Positions 26,088 to 36,016 of a stretch of DNA of 64,000 nucleotides are shown piece after piece. Every line of letters begins with the position of its first letter. Position 1 is the first letter of the stretch. The DNA is from Pseudescherichia vulneris NBRC 102420. GTDB taxonomy: Bacteria; Pseudomonadota; Gammaproteobacteria; Enterobacterales; Enterobacteriaceae. The stretch spans positions 310,001-374,000 of the forward strand of contig NZ_BBMZ01000002.1 in assembly GCF_000759795.1 (NCBI RefSeq), written 5' to 3'. The notes beneath the pieces were generated by a model. It was given only the letters and a program-made list of their open reading frames with translations. It did no database searches and was not told where the DNA came from. The position numbers and the translations under genes are program-made.

Positions 26088-26141
26088 GGTGAAGGACCCG
26101 GATTTGCGATCCGCAGGGATAGCAAAGCGGGTGCTTTCACC
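26088..26141 (+). other. Long structured hairpin between gshB and yqgE
   Basis: A 54-nt imperfect stem-loop with four paired blocks on each side: GGTGAA/TTCACC, CCCG/CGGG, TTTGC/GCAAA and ATCC/GGAT around a GCAG loop, 19 pairs in all. It lacks a T run and ends 47 bp before yqgE. I do not match it to a known RNA family. Confidence 0.55.
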
Positions 26142-26188
26142 GCATACTGGGTACTTGTCGCTTTTTGACCAGGAACAGAACCCTGACA

Positions 26189-26752
26189 ATGAATTTACAG
26201 CATCACTTTTTGATTGCCATGCCTGCTCTCCAGGATCCTTTCTTCCGCCGTGCCGTGGTCTATATCTGCGAATATAACGAAGATGGCGCGATGGGGATCA
26301 TCATCAATAAGCCGCTGGAGAACCTGAAGGTCGAAGGGGTACTGGACAAGCTCAAGATCAAGCCCGAAGGGCGTAATCCGGCGATCCGTCTGGATAAGCC
26401 GGTACTGCTTGGCGGCCCGCTGGCAGAAGATCGCGGCTTTATCCTGCATACGCCGCCAGCAAAATTCTCCTCAAGCATTCGCATCTCGGATAACACGGTG
26501 ATCACCACCTCCCGGGACGTGCTGGAGACGCTCGGCACTGACGAGCAGCCTGCCGATGTGCTGGTGGCTCTCGGCTACGCCTCGTGGGAAAAAGGCCAGC
26601 TTGAGCAGGAGATCCTCGACAACGCCTGGCTCACCGCCCCGGCAGACCAGAATATCTTGTTCAAAACGCCTATCGCCGACCGCTGGCGCGATGCGGCAAA
26701 GCTGATCGGCATTGATATCTCCACCATGCCCGGTGTGGCGGGACACGCCTGA
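26189..26752 (+). CDS. yqgE: YqgE/AlgH family protein
   Basis: A 187-residue protein of the UPF0301 (AlgH) family, whose molecular function is not established. Conserved parts are [14 protein letters not shown] at the start, [42 protein letters not shown] and NAWLTAP. I chose the ATG at 26189, which matches the E. coli length; an in-frame ATG eight codons upstream is possible but not conserved. Its stop codon overlaps the ruvX start by one base (TGATG), so the two are translationally coupled, an arrangement shared by many gammaproteobacteria. Confidence 0.94.
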   Translation: MNLQHHFLIAMPALQDPFFRRAVVYICEYNEDGAMGIIINKPLENLKVEGVLDKLKIKPEGRNPAIRLDKPVLLGGPLAEDRGFILHTPPAKFSSSIRISDNTVITTSRDVLETLGTDEQPADVLVALGYASWEKGQLEQEILDNAWLTAPADQNILFKTPIADRWRDAAKLIGIDISTMPGVAGHA

Positions 26753-27168
26753 TGAGCGGCACTCTGTTAGCCTTTGATTTCGGCACCAAAAGCATCGGCG
26801 TGGCGATTGGCCAGCGTATCACCGGCACCGCCCGTCCGCTGACGGCGCTGAAAGCGCAAAACGGCACCCCGGACTGGAACCTGATTGAGCGTCTGCTTAA
26901 AGAGTGGCAGCCGGATGAGGTGGTGGTCGGTCTGCCGCTAAACATGGACGGCAGCGAACAGCTGCTGACCGCCCGGGCGCGCAACTTTGCCAATAAGATC
27001 CACGGCCGCTTCGGGGTCCGCGTTGCCCTGCACGACGAGCGCCTGAGCACCGTTGAGGCGCGCTCAGGACTCTTCGCCCACGGCGGCTACCGGGCGCTGA
27101 ACAAGGGCAGCGTTGACTCCGCCTCGGCGGTGATCATTCTCGAAAGCTATTTCGAACAGCACGTCTGA
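26752..27168 (+). CDS. ruvX: Holliday junction resolvase-like / pre-16S rRNA nuclease
   Basis: A 138-residue RNase H-fold protein (YqgF), essential in E. coli and implicated in trimming the 5' end of pre-16S rRNA. The fold's acidic residues are in [16 protein letters not shown] (Asp near residue 8), [14 protein letters not shown], and [14 protein letters not shown] (Asp/Glu near 98-104), with a final conserved [15 protein letters not shown]. It overlaps yqgE by one base and converges on yggR with 2 bp between them, leaving no room for a terminator. Confidence 0.96.
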   Translation: MSGTLLAFDFGTKSIGVAIGQRITGTARPLTALKAQNGTPDWNLIERLLKEWQPDEVVVGLPLNMDGSEQLLTARARNFANKIHGRFGVRVALHDERLSTVEARSGLFAHGGYRALNKGSVDSASAVIILESYFEQHV

Positions 27169-27170
27169 TC

Positions 27171-28163
27171 TTAACCCTTCTCTGCCAGCCGCCCGGCGGC
27201 GACCCGCTGCTGACGGCTCTGGCTGAAGGTCTGCATCCCCGCATGCTGCCCGGTCTGCATCAGGCCGGGAAGCTGGTGGGTTTTGCCCTCGCGGATCAGG
27301 TTCGCCACCGCCGGGGTATTCACCAGTAGTTCAAACAGCGCCACGCGTCCGCCCTGCTTATCGGCTTCCAGCGTTTGTGCCAGCACCGCCTGCAGGCTGC
27401 CCGCCAGCTGGCTGCGCACCCAGACTTTCTCCTCGGCCGGAAAGGTATCGATTAGCCGCTCTACCGCCTGCGCCGCCCCCCGGGTGTGCAGCGTGGCCAG
27501 CACCAGATGCCCGGTCTCGGCGGCGGTGAGCGCCAGACGAATGGTCTCACTGTCCCGCAGCTCGCCGATTAAAATGACGTCCGGATCCTCTCGCAGCGCG
27601 GCGCGCAGGCCGTCGGCAAACGACGGGCAGTGCTGGCCTATCTCCCGCTGCTCGATCAGGCACTGTGCGCCCTGATGAACAAACTCCACCGGATCCTCCA
27701 GGGTGAGAATGTGCCCTGCCAGGCGGTGGTTGAGATAGTCGACCATTGCCGCAAGGGTCGTGGATTTACCGCTGCCGGTTGCGCCGGTGACCAGCACCAG
27801 CCCGCTGTCGCAGGCCAGGATCTGCTCCAGCGCAGGCGGCGTATCCAGGGCGTAGAGCTTTGGGCACGTAGCGGGCAGCAGGCGCAGCGCCAGCGAGATA
27901 CCGTGATGGTGCATAAAGGCGCTGGCCCGCAGCCGCTGCTGGCTCGCCAGCGCAAGGGCAAAGTCTACCTGCCGGTTGGCCCACCACTCTCCCTGCTGCT
28001 CGTCCGTCAGCGTGTCGCGGAGGATCGCCTCGATATCCGGCGGCGGAAACGGAGCGTCTTCAAGCTTACCCTGCCTGCGCCAGCGCGGCGGCCAGGCGCT
28101 GCACAGGTGTAGATCCGAAACGTTATGCTTTACACTAAGGGCCACTATGTCTTCCATATCCAT
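27171..28163 (-). CDS. yggR: PilT-like twitching ATPase YggR
   Basis: A 330-residue ATPase related to PilT pilus-retraction motors. It has Walker A GATGSGKST (about residues 127-135), an Asp box LTLEDPVEFVH, Walker B DPDVILIGELRDSET, and His box LVLATLHTRGAAQAVERLIDTFP. E. coli YggR is similar; no other pilus genes are nearby, so its partner machinery is unknown. The ATG at 28163 is preceded by GGAGG at 8 bases; the open frame extends 44 codons further but runs into the yggS coding region. Starts of yggR and yggS are only 19 bp apart, back to back. Confidence 0.93.
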   Translation of the reverse strand: MDMEDIVALSVKHNVSDLHLCSAWPPRWRRQGKLEDAPFPPPDIEAILRDTLTDEQQGEWWANRQVDFALALASQQRLRASAFMHHHGISLALRLLPATCPKLYALDTPPALEQILACDSGLVLVTGATGSGKSTTLAAMVDYLNHRLAGHILTLEDPVEFVHQGAQCLIEQREIGQHCPSFADGLRAALREDPDVILIGELRDSETIRLALTAAETGHLVLATLHTRGAAQAVERLIDTFPAEEKVWVRSQLAGSLQAVLAQTLEADKQGGRVALFELLVNTPAVANLIREGKTHQLPGLMQTGQHAGMQTFSQSRQQRVAAGRLAEKG

Positions 28164-28182
28164 GATTAAGCCTCCGGAAAAG

Positions 28183-28887
28183 ATGAACGATATCGCGCAT
28201 AACCTGGCACAGGTCCGGGACAAAATCTCAGCCGCTGCGCTGCGCTGCGGCCGTGCTTCAGAAGATGTTGCTCTGCTTGCAGTCAGCAAAACCAAACCTG
28301 CGAGCGCCGTCGCAGAGGCTATCGACGCCGGACAGCGCGCTTTTGGCGAAAACTATGTTCAGGAGGGGGTGGATAAAATTCGCCACTTCCAGGAGCAGGG
28401 CGTCACCGGGCTGCAATGGCACTTTATTGGCCCCTTGCAGTCCAACAAAAGCCGCCTGGTGGCAGAGCATTTTGACTGGTGTCATACCGTCGATCGCCTG
28501 CGCATCGCCAGCCGTCTGAGCGACCAGCGTCCAGCGGGCATGCCTCCGCTTAACATCCTGATTCAAATCAATATTAGCGATGAGGAGAGTAAGTCCGGCA
28601 TTCCTCTTGCCGAGCTGGATGCCCTCGCCGATCAGGTTGCCGAGCTGCCTGGCGTCTGCCTGCGCGGGCTGATGGCGATCCCCGCTCCCGTGTCAAATTA
28701 TGAAAGGCAGTTTGCGGTGGCACAGCAAATGGCTGTAGCATTTGACGCGCTTAAATTGCGCTACCCAACGGTAGATACGCTCTCTCTGGGGATGAGCGAC
28801 GATATGGAAGCCGCCATCGCGGCGGGCAGCACCCTGGTACGCATCGGCACCGCCATATTTGGTGCCCGTGACTATACAAAAAATTAA
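28183..28887 (+). CDS. yggS: PLP homeostasis protein YggS (PLPBP family)
   Basis: A 234-residue, single-domain TIM-barrel protein that binds pyridoxal phosphate and buffers the vitamin B6 pool; no enzyme activity is known for the family. The PLP lysine is in LLAVSKTKPAS (about residue 36). Other family marks are FGENYVQEGVDKI, WHFIGPLQSNKS, LGMSDDMEAAIAAGSTLVRIGTAIFG. Length equals that of E. coli YggS. The start at 28183 follows GGAAAAG; its promoter must lie inside yggR coding sequence. yggT follows 18 bp later. Confidence 0.96.
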   Translation: MNDIAHNLAQVRDKISAAALRCGRASEDVALLAVSKTKPASAVAEAIDAGQRAFGENYVQEGVDKIRHFQEQGVTGLQWHFIGPLQSNKSRLVAEHFDWCHTVDRLRIASRLSDQRPAGMPPLNILIQINISDEESKSGIPLAELDALADQVAELPGVCLRGLMAIPAPVSNYERQFAVAQQMAVAFDALKLRYPTVDTLSLGMSDDMEAAIAAGSTLVRIGTAIFGARDYTKN

Positions 28888-28905
28888 GGAAAACTGAGGA
28901 ACGCC

Positions 28906-29472
28906 ATGAAGACGTTGTCTTTCCTGCTCTCAACGGTAATTGAGCTTTACACGATGGTGCTGCTGTTACGGGTCTGGATGCAGTGGGCCCGCGTAGATTT
29001 TTATAACCCGTTCTCACAGTTTATCGTGAAGATCACCCAGCCGGTGGTGGGGCCGCTGCGCCGCATTATCCCGGCGATGGGCCCCCTCGACAGCGCCTCG
29101 TTGCTGCTGGCTTTTGTGCTGTGCGTGCTTAAGGCTATCGTGCTGTTTATGGTGGTGACCTTCCAGCCGATTATCTGGATTGCCGCCGTGCTGATCCTGC
29201 TGAAGACCATCGGCCAGCTGATCTTCTGGGTGCTGCTGCTGATGGCCATCATGAGCTGGGTCAGCCAGGGCCGCAGCCCAGTTGAGTTTGTGCTGATGCA
29301 GCTCGCCGAGCCGCTGCTGCGCCCTATCCGCCGACTGCTGCCGTCGATGGGCGGGATCGACTTCTCGCCGATGATCCTGGTGCTGCTGCTCTATGTAATC
29401 AATATGGGCATTGCCGAGCTGCTGCAGGGCACGGGGAATATGCTGCTACCGGGGCTGTGGATGGCGCTGTAA
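28906..29472 (+). CDS. yggT: YggT family membrane protein
   Basis: A 188-residue inner-membrane protein made of two YGGT repeats, each a pair of helices with the motif VDFYNPFSQFIVKITQPVVGPLRRIIP (first, about residues 29-55) and VEFVLMQLAEPLLRPIRRLLP (second). Four or more membrane helices are evident. It has been linked to osmotic tolerance, but the activity is not defined. In E. coli it is followed by yggU; here rdgB follows after only 39 bp and yggU is absent. Confidence 0.95.
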   Translation: MKTLSFLLSTVIELYTMVLLLRVWMQWARVDFYNPFSQFIVKITQPVVGPLRRIIPAMGPLDSASLLLAFVLCVLKAIVLFMVVTFQPIIWIAAVLILLKTIGQLIFWVLLLMAIMSWVSQGRSPVEFVLMQLAEPLLRPIRRLLPSMGGIDFSPMILVLLLYVINMGIAELLQGTGNMLLPGLWMAL

Positions 29473-29511
29473 GCGCCATCGGTCGCGGTTTATATGAATC
29501 AGGATTTAACT

Positions 29512-30105
29512 ATGCAAAAAGTTGTTCTTGCCACCGGCAACGCCGGTAAAGTGCGCGAGCTGGCCTCGCTGCTTAACGATTTTGGTCTCGACGTGGTGGC
29601 GCAAACCGAGCTGGGCGTGGAGTCCGCCGATGAAACCGGCCTGACCTTTATCGAGAACGCGATCATCAAAGCGCGTCACGCTGCGCAGGTTACCGGCCTG
29701 CCGGCGATTGCCGACGACTCCGGGCTGGCGGTTGACGCCCTCGGCGGCGCGCCGGGGATCTACTCCGCACGCTTTGCCGGGGCAGACGCCAGTGACCAGC
29801 AGAACCTGGAGAAGCTGCTGGTGGAGCTGCAGGACGTGCCGGACAGCGAGCGCCAGGCCCAGTTCCACTGCGTGCTGGTCTATATGCGCCACGCTGACGA
29901 TCCAACTCCGCTGGTGTGCCACGGCAGCTGGCAGGGTACCATCGCCCGTGCGCCTGCGGGCAACGGCGGTTTTGGCTACGATCCTATCTTCGTTGTGCCG
30001 GAGGCAGGCAAAACCGCTGCCGAACTGAGCGCTGACGAGAAACGCGCCGTCTCCCATCGGGGACAGGCGCTGAAACTGTTACTGGAAGCCCTGCGTAATG
30101 GCTGA
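29512..30105 (+). CDS. rdgB: dITP/XTP pyrophosphatase
   Basis: Hydrolyses non-canonical purine triphosphates (dITP, ITP, XTP) to monophosphates, keeping deaminated bases out of DNA. The 197-residue Ham1-family protein begins [41 protein letters not shown] carries the catalytic Asp69, GGFGYDPIF the substrate pocket and SHRGQAL the base-recognition motif. I chose the ATG at 29512, matching the E. coli length; an in-frame ATG six codons upstream is unlikely. It overlaps hemW by 8 bp. Confidence 0.97.
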   Translation: MQKVVLATGNAGKVRELASLLNDFGLDVVAQTELGVESADETGLTFIENAIIKARHAAQVTGLPAIADDSGLAVDALGGAPGIYSARFAGADASDQQNLEKLLVELQDVPDSERQAQFHCVLVYMRHADDPTPLVCHGSWQGTIARAPAGNGGFGYDPIFVVPEAGKTAAELSADEKRAVSHRGQALKLLLEALRNG

Positions 30106-31234
30106 TTTGCCACCTCTGAGCCTTTACATCCATATCCCCTGGTGCGTGCAGAAGTGTCCCTACTGCGACTTCAACTCGCACGCGCTAAAGGGCGAAGTCC
30201 CCCATGACGACTACGTTCAGCATCTGCTGAGCGATCTCGACGCTGATGCACCCTGGGCACAGGGGCGAGAGGTGCAGACGATCTTTATCGGCGGCGGAAC
30301 GCCGAGCCTGCTCTCAGGCCCGGCGATGCAGACCCTGCTCGACGGCGTACGGGCGCGTCTTAATCTGGCCGCTGACGCGGAAATCACCATGGAAGCTAAC
30401 CCCGGCACGGTGGAGGCCGACCGCTTTGTCGACTACCAGCGGGCGGGTGTTAACCGTATCTCCATTGGCGTGCAGAGCTTTAACGAAGCCAAGCTGACGC
30501 GGTTGGGGCGTATCCACGGTCCGGAGGAGGCGAAGCGCGCTGCCCGGCTGGCAACGGGTCTGGGGCTGCGCAGTTTTAACCTCGATCTGATGCACGGCCT
30601 GCCGGATCAGACGCTGGAAGAGGCGCTGGACGATCTGCGTCAGGCCATCGAGCTCAACCCACCGCATCTCTCCTGGTATCAGCTGACCATTGAGCCGGGC
30701 ACGCTGTTCGGCTCACGTCCCCCGGTGCTACCGGATGACGATTCGCTGTGGGAGATCTTCGAGCAAGGGCACCAGCTGCTGACGGCGGCAGGCTATCAGC
30801 AGTATGAGACCTCGGCCTATGCGAAGCCGGGCTACCAGTGCCAGCATAACCTGAACTACTGGCGCTTCGGTGACTATCTCGGTATTGGCTGCGGCGCGCA
30901 TGGCAAGGTGACCTTCGCGGATGGGCGCATTCTGCGTACCGCTAAAACGCGCCATCCGCGGGGCTATATGCAGGGAACCTACCGCGACCGGCAGCATGAT
31001 GTGGACACCGCCGACAAGCCGTTTGAGTTCTTTATGAACCGCTTTCGCCTGCTGGAGCCTGCGCCACGTGGGGAGTTTACCCGCTACACCGGGCTGGATG
31101 AGTCGGCGATCCGTCCGCAGATCGCGCGCGCCCTGGCGCTGAACTATGTCACCGAGTCCGCTGAGGCATGGCAGATAACGGAGCACGGCAAGCTGTTTTT
31201 GAACTCGCTGCTGGAGCTGTTTCTCGCTGAATAG
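30098..31234 (+). CDS. hemW: Heme chaperone HemW (radical SAM)
   Basis: A 378-residue radical-SAM protein related to HemN that binds heme and hands it to respiratory enzymes. The iron-sulfur motif [10 protein letters not shown] gives Cys16, Cys20 and Cys23. Further marks are [28 protein letters not shown] and [15 protein letters not shown]. It lacks the extra cysteine and other residues that mark oxygen-independent coproporphyrinogen oxidase, consistent with HemW. It begins inside the rdgB tail, so translation is coupled. It is the last gene of the block before the rearrangement joint with djlA. Confidence 0.96.
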   Translation: MADLPPLSLYIHIPWCVQKCPYCDFNSHALKGEVPHDDYVQHLLSDLDADAPWAQGREVQTIFIGGGTPSLLSGPAMQTLLDGVRARLNLAADAEITMEANPGTVEADRFVDYQRAGVNRISIGVQSFNEAKLTRLGRIHGPEEAKRAARLATGLGLRSFNLDLMHGLPDQTLEEALDDLRQAIELNPPHLSWYQLTIEPGTLFGSRPPVLPDDDSLWEIFEQGHQLLTAAGYQQYETSAYAKPGYQCQHNLNYWRFGDYLGIGCGAHGKVTFADGRILRTAKTRHPRGYMQGTYRDRQHDVDTADKPFEFFMNRFRLLEPAPRGEFTRYTGLDESAIRPQIARALALNYVTESAEAWQITEHGKLFLNSLLELFLAE

Positions 31235-31239
31235 CCTGT

Positions 31240-31271
31240 GTGAGCTCGTACTGACATCAGCACGAGCTCAC
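31240..31271. terminator. Inverted repeat at the hemW/djlA joint
   Basis: GTGAGCTCGT and ACGAGCTCAC form a perfect 10-bp stem, extended inside by CTG/CAG after one mismatch. It fills most of the 49 bp between the two convergent genes. It lacks T runs, so termination is uncertain. Confidence 0.5.
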
Positions 31272-31283
31272 CGGCGAGCCCGA

Positions 31284-32102
31284 TTACTTAAATCCCTTCT
31301 GCTCTTTAATCAGCTCGTACGCTTTTTGAATATCCTGCGCTTTCTGCTTCGCCATTTCCATCATCTCCGGCGGCAGCCCTTTTGCCACCAGCTTATCCGG
31401 ATGGTGCTCGCTCATCAGCTTGCGGTAGGCGCGCTTGATGGTGGTAGCGTCATCGGTGGGCTTCACGCCCAGCACGTTGCAGGCATCCTCCAGGGTCGGC
31501 CCGCGTTGAGCCTGCTGCCAGCCGCCGTTTGACTGCTGCTGCCCGTTAAAGCCGCCGCCAAACTGCGCCCCACCCTGCATCATGCGCAGGAACTGGTCGA
31601 ACTGGACGCGGGAGATCCCCAGCTCCTCGGCAATGACGTACAGCACCGTACGTTCGTTCGGATGCAGTGAACCGTCGGCAAACGCCGCCTGGATCTGAAT
31701 TTCCAGAAACATCCTAATCAGATCGAAGCGGCCAAAACAGACGCTGCGGAACTGACGCATCTTTTCCCGCAGCGGATAGTTATCGGTTTTGCCGACGCGA
31801 AACGCCTGCTGGGCTAACGCACGTGAATCGCCATGCAGGTTGAGCCGGTCCATAAACAGGCTCGCCACCTGAATATCCGCCTCGGTAACGCGCCCCTTGG
31901 ATTTGGTTAGATGCCCCATCACCTCAAAGGTGGTGGCAAAAAAGAGCGTCTGACGCTCGCGCTGGTTGGCAAAAAACGCCATTTTGCGGCCGCGCGCCTT
32001 GTCAAACATGTGCCCAATGAGTAAGCCGAGGACCACGCCCCAGAAACCGCCGCCCATCATTAATGCGATGGCGACGCCAATCACTTTTCCCCAATACTGC
32101 AT
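31284..32102 (-). CDS. djlA: DnaJ-like membrane co-chaperone DjlA
   Basis: A 272-residue type III membrane protein. One N-terminal helix ([21 protein letters not shown], glycine-spaced and able to dimerise) anchors it in the inner membrane. A TerB-like helical domain spans about residues 55-185, and a C-terminal J domain about 205-270 contains the HPD motif in SEHHPDKL, needed to stimulate DnaK ATPase. E. coli DjlA influences the Rcs capsule system. It is divergent from lptD. Its usual downstream neighbour in E. coli (rluA) is replaced by hemW. Confidence 0.96.
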   Translation of the reverse strand: MQYWGKVIGVAIALMMGGGFWGVVLGLLIGHMFDKARGRKMAFFANQRERQTLFFATTFEVMGHLTKSKGRVTEADIQVASLFMDRLNLHGDSRALAQQAFRVGKTDNYPLREKMRQFRSVCFGRFDLIRMFLEIQIQAAFADGSLHPNERTVLYVIAEELGISRVQFDQFLRMMQGGAQFGGGFNGQQQSNGGWQQAQRGPTLEDACNVLGVKPTDDATTIKRAYRKLMSEHHPDKLVAKGLPPEMMEMAKQKAQDIQKAYELIKEQKGFK

Positions 32103-32299
32103 ATACTCCCCAAATGGTCATGCCGTCGGCTAAGATTTGCATTATCATACCCGTCATTCTATGCCGTGCACAGGCACAGCCTTCTCTACCAGGCTCGAAA
32201 GCGGGCAGGATTAACACTAGCGCTGTGCAGGTGAGTAAGTTAGTCTCTGAGCGCTTGCAAGCTGAAAAGCCACTGATGACGGAACAACAAATACAACGT

Positions 32300-34660
32300 A
32301 TGAAAAAACGTATTCCCACCCTTCTGGCCACAATGATTGGCTCAGCCCTGTACAGTCAGCAGGGGCTGGCAGCCGATCTCGCCTCGCAATGTCTGCTGGG
32401 CGTCCCGAGCTATAACCGTCCTCTGGTAGAGGGCGAACCTAACCAGCTGCCCGTCACTATTAACGCCGATAACGCGAAGGGTGACTATCCTGAAGATGCC
32501 GTATTTACCGGCAACGTGGATGTTCAACAGGGTAACAGCCGTCTGAAAGCGGACGAGATGCAGCTTCACCAGCAGCAGCCGGAGGGCCAGCCCGAGCCGG
32601 TCCGTACCGTCGATGCGCTGGGCAACGTGCACTATGATGATAACCAGGTGATCCTGAAAGGGCCAAAAGCCTGGGCGAACCTGAATACCAAAGACACCAA
32701 CGTCTGGAACGGTGACTACCAGCTGGTAGGACGCCAGGGGCGCGGCACCGCTGACCTGATGAAGCAGCGCGGTGAGAACCGCTATACCATTCTCGACAAT
32801 GGGACCTTTACCTCCTGTCTGCCGGGGTCTAATACCTGGAGCGTGGTGGGTAGCGAAGTGATCCAGGATCGCGAGGAGCAGGTCGCCGAGATCTGGAACG
32901 CGCGCTTTAAGCTGGGTCCGGTTCCGGTGTTCTACAGCCCCTATTTGCAGCTGCCGATTGGCGACAAGCGCCGCTCCGGCTTCCTGATCCCGAACGCCAG
33001 ATACAGCTCCAAGAACTACTTTGAATTTACGCTGCCGTACTACTGGAACATTGCGCCGAACTTTGACGCCACCATTACGCCGCACTATATGGACAAGCGG
33101 GGCAGCATTCAGTGGCAGAACGAATTCCGCTATCTGACTCAGGCGGGTATGGGCCTGATGGAGTTCGACTACCTGCCGTCGGATGACGTCTTCAAAGAAG
33201 ACTATCCTACCGAGTCTGATAAGCACCGCTGGCTCTTCTACTGGCAGCACGCGGGCGTAATGGATCAGGTATGGCGCTTCAACGTCGACTATACCAAGGT
33301 CAGCGATCCGTACTACTTCAACGATTTTACGTCCACCTACGGCTCCAGTACCGACGGCTACGCCACGCAGAAATTCAGCGTGGGCTACGCGCTGGATAAC
33401 TTTGACGCCACGGTGACGACCAAACAGTTCCAGGTCTTTGACGCCGAGCACAGCAACTCCTACGCCGCTCAGCCGCAGCTGGATGTTAACTACTACCAGA
33501 ACGACGTCGGGCCGTTTGATACCCGTATCTACGGTCAGGCCGTGCACTTCTCGAATACCAATTCGGATCTGCCGGAAGCTACCCGTCTGCACCTGGAGCC
33601 GACGATTAGCCTGCCGCTCTCTAACCAGTGGGGCAGCCTCAATACCGAAGCGAAGCTGCTGGCGACCCACTATCAGCAGACTAACCTCGACTACTATAAC
33701 GAAAACGCACTCGCAACAAACGGTACCGAGCTGAAAGATTCCGTCAACCGCGTGATGCCACAGTTTAAGGTGGACGGTAAGCTGGTCTTTGAGCGTGATA
33801 TGAACTGGCTGGCAGGCTATAGCCAGACGCTGGAGCCGCGTGCCCAGTATCTCTACGTGCCCTACCGCGACCAGAGCCATATCAACAACTATGACTCGGC
33901 TCTGCTGCAGTTTGACTACGGCGGCCTGTTCCGCGACAGAACCTACGGCGGCCTCGACCGCATCGCGTCAGCGAACCAGGTGACCACCGGGATCACATCG
34001 CGTGTTTATGATCAGGAATCGGTTGAACGTTTTAACATTTCCGTGGGTCAAATCTACTACTTCACCGAGTCCCGTACCGGTGATGACAAAATCAAATGGG
34101 AAGAAGACGATCAGACCGGATCGGTGGTTTGGGCGGGTGATACCTACTGGCGAATGAGCGAACGCTGGGGCCTGCGCGGCGGCGTACAGTACGATACGCG
34201 CCTCGATAACGTGGCCAACGGCAACGCAACGCTGGAGTACCGTCGCGATGAGGATCGGCTCCTGCAGCTGAACTACCGCTACGCCAGCGAGGAGTATATT
34301 CAGGCGACGCTGCCAAACTACGCTTATGCCCCCCAGAGCAAAGACGGTATTTCTCAGGTGGGTGCGGTGGCAAGCTGGCCGATCGTCGATCGCTGGTCCG
34401 TTGTTGGAGCTTACTACTTCGACACCAAACAGAACAAAGCCGCCGATCAGATGCTGGGTTTGCAGTATAACTCCTGCTGCTACGCTATCCGCTTCGGCTA
34501 TGAGCGTAAACTCAACGGTTGGGGACCTGCGCCGACCGAGAGCGTCTACGACAACGTCGTCGGCTTTAACATCGAGCTGCGTGGTCTGAGCTCGAACTAC
34601 GGGCTGGGCACGCAGCAGATGCTGCGTTCGAACATTCTGCCTTACAGTAGCTCTTTGTAA
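32300..34660 (+). CDS. lptD: LPS-assembly outer-membrane protein LptD
   Basis: The essential outer-membrane barrel that, with LptE, inserts lipopolysaccharide in the outer leaflet. The 786-residue precursor starts [17 protein letters not shown] with a signal peptide ending in QQGLAAD. An N-terminal LptA-like domain (about residues 50-180) is followed by a 26-stranded barrel. The four cysteines of its two disulfides are visible: one in LASQCLLG, one in TFTSCLPG and the pair NSCCYAI. The frame is open 79 codons upstream, but this ATG fits the signal peptide and the E. coli length (784). surA follows 69 bp later. Confidence 0.97.
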   Translation: MKKRIPTLLATMIGSALYSQQGLAADLASQCLLGVPSYNRPLVEGEPNQLPVTINADNAKGDYPEDAVFTGNVDVQQGNSRLKADEMQLHQQQPEGQPEPVRTVDALGNVHYDDNQVILKGPKAWANLNTKDTNVWNGDYQLVGRQGRGTADLMKQRGENRYTILDNGTFTSCLPGSNTWSVVGSEVIQDREEQVAEIWNARFKLGPVPVFYSPYLQLPIGDKRRSGFLIPNARYSSKNYFEFTLPYYWNIAPNFDATITPHYMDKRGSIQWQNEFRYLTQAGMGLMEFDYLPSDDVFKEDYPTESDKHRWLFYWQHAGVMDQVWRFNVDYTKVSDPYYFNDFTSTYGSSTDGYATQKFSVGYALDNFDATVTTKQFQVFDAEHSNSYAAQPQLDVNYYQNDVGPFDTRIYGQAVHFSNTNSDLPEATRLHLEPTISLPLSNQWGSLNTEAKLLATHYQQTNLDYYNENALATNGTELKDSVNRVMPQFKVDGKLVFERDMNWLAGYSQTLEPRAQYLYVPYRDQSHINNYDSALLQFDYGGLFRDRTYGGLDRIASANQVTTGITSRVYDQESVERFNISVGQIYYFTESRTGDDKIKWEEDDQTGSVVWAGDTYWRMSERWGLRGGVQYDTRLDNVANGNATLEYRRDEDRLLQLNYRYASEEYIQATLPNYAYAPQSKDGISQVGAVASWPIVDRWSVVGAYYFDTKQNKAADQMLGLQYNSCCYAIRFGYERKLNGWGPAPTESVYDNVVGFNIELRGLSSNYGLGTQQMLRSNILPYSSSL

Positions 34661-34729
34661 TCTAGTCGTTTAGTTATGAAGTTGATTTGCCACGTAATCC
34701 GCATTGCGGTTAATTGAAATGGAAAAAGT

Positions 34730-36016
34730 ATGAAGAACTGGAAAACGCTGCTTCTCGGTATCGCCATGGTTGCGAATACCAGTTTCGCCGCGCCGCAGGT
34801 TGTCGATAAAGTCGCTGCCGTCGTGAATAACGGCGTTGTGCTGGAAAGCGACGTTGATGGTTTGATGCAATCCGTAAAGCTTAACGCCGGACAGGCGGGC
34901 CAGCAGCTTCCTGATGACGCCACGCTGCGTCATCAGATCCTGGAGCGGCTGATCATGGATCAAATCATTCTGCAGATGGGCACCAAGATGGGTGTCAAAG
35001 TCACCGATGAGCAGCTCGATCAGGCTATCGCCAATATCGCCAAGCAGAACAACATGTCGCTGGATCAGATGCGTAGCCGTCTGGCCTATGACGGTATGGA
35101 CTACAACACCTATCGCAGCCAGATCCGCAAGGAGATGCTGATTTCCGAGGTGCGTAACAACGAGGTGCGCCGTCGTATCACCATTCTGCCGCAGGAAGTT
35201 GACTCTCTTGCCCAACAGGTGGGTAACCAGAACGACGCCAGCACCGAGCTGAATCTGAGCCACATTCTGATTCCGCTGCCGGAAAACCCTACCTCCGATC
35301 AGGTTAACGAGGCGGAGAGCCAGGCACGCTCGATCATTGAGCAGGCGCGCGGCGGGGATGACTTTGGCAAGCTGGCGATCACCTACTCTGCCGATCCGCA
35401 GGCGCTGAAGGGCGGCGAGATGGGCTGGGGCCGCATTCAGGAGCTGCCGTCTATCTTTGCCCAAGCGTTGAGCACGGCGAAAAAAGGCGACATCGTTGGT
35501 CCGATCCGCTCCGGCGTTGGTTTCCATATTCTGAAGGTCAACGATCTGCGCGGCCAGAGCAAAAGCGTCTCCGTGACCGAAGTGCACGCTCGCCATATCC
35601 TGCTGAAGCCGTCGCCGATCATGACCGACGACCAGGCGCGCCTGAAGCTGGAGCAGATCGCAGCGGATATTAAGAGCGGCAAAACCAGCTTTGCAGCGGC
35701 AGCGAAGTCCTTCTCTCAGGATCCCGGCTCGGCTAACCAGGGCGGCGATCTCGGCTGGGCGGCAGCAGATATCTTCGATCCGGCTTTCCGCGATGCGCTG
35801 ATGAAGCTGAACAAAGGCCAGATGAGCGCGCCGGTTCACTCCTCGTTTGGCTGGCACCTGATCGAACTGCTGGACACGCGTAACGTCGATAAAACCGACG
35901 CCGCGCAGAAGGATCGTGCTTACCGCATGCTGATGAACCGCAAATTCTCTGAAGAAGCGGCCAGCTGGATGCAGGAGCAGCGCGCCAGCGCCTACGTCAA
36001 GATCCTGAGCAACTAA
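34730..36016 (+). CDS. surA: Periplasmic chaperone/PPIase SurA
   Basis: A periplasmic chaperone that escorts unfolded outer-membrane proteins, including LptD encoded just upstream, to the Bam complex. The 428-residue precursor has a 20-residue signal peptide ([16 protein letters not shown]). An N-terminal chaperone domain ([20 protein letters not shown] onward) is followed by two parvulin domains: the first at about 171-272 ([13 protein letters not shown]) and the second, catalytically active one at about 282-382 ([14 protein letters not shown]). A C-terminal helix completes the chaperone core. The stop codon overlaps the pdxA start (TAATG). Confidence 0.98.
   Translation: MKNWKTLLLGIAMVANTSFAAPQVVDKVAAVVNNGVVLESDVDGLMQSVKLNAGQAGQQLPDDATLRHQILERLIMDQIILQMGTKMGVKVTDEQLDQAIANIAKQNNMSLDQMRSRLAYDGMDYNTYRSQIRKEMLISEVRNNEVRRRITILPQEVDSLAQQVGNQNDASTELNLSHILIPLPENPTSDQVNEAESQARSIIEQARGGDDFGKLAITYSADPQALKGGEMGWGRIQELPSIFAQALSTAKKGDIVGPIRSGVGFHILKVNDLRGQSKSVSVTEVHARHILLKPSPIMTDDQARLKLEQIAADIKSGKTSFAAAAKSFSQDPGSANQGGDLGWAAADIFDPAFRDALMKLNKGQMSAPVHSSFGWHLIELLDTRNVDKTDAAQKDRAYRMLMNRKFSEEAASWMQEQRASAYVKILSN

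Noticed and set aside
32342..33880. 512-codon open frame antisense to lptD
   Set aside because: It mirrors the lptD reading frame, has no plausible promoter or protein family, and reads as low-complexity hydrophobic and basic residues.
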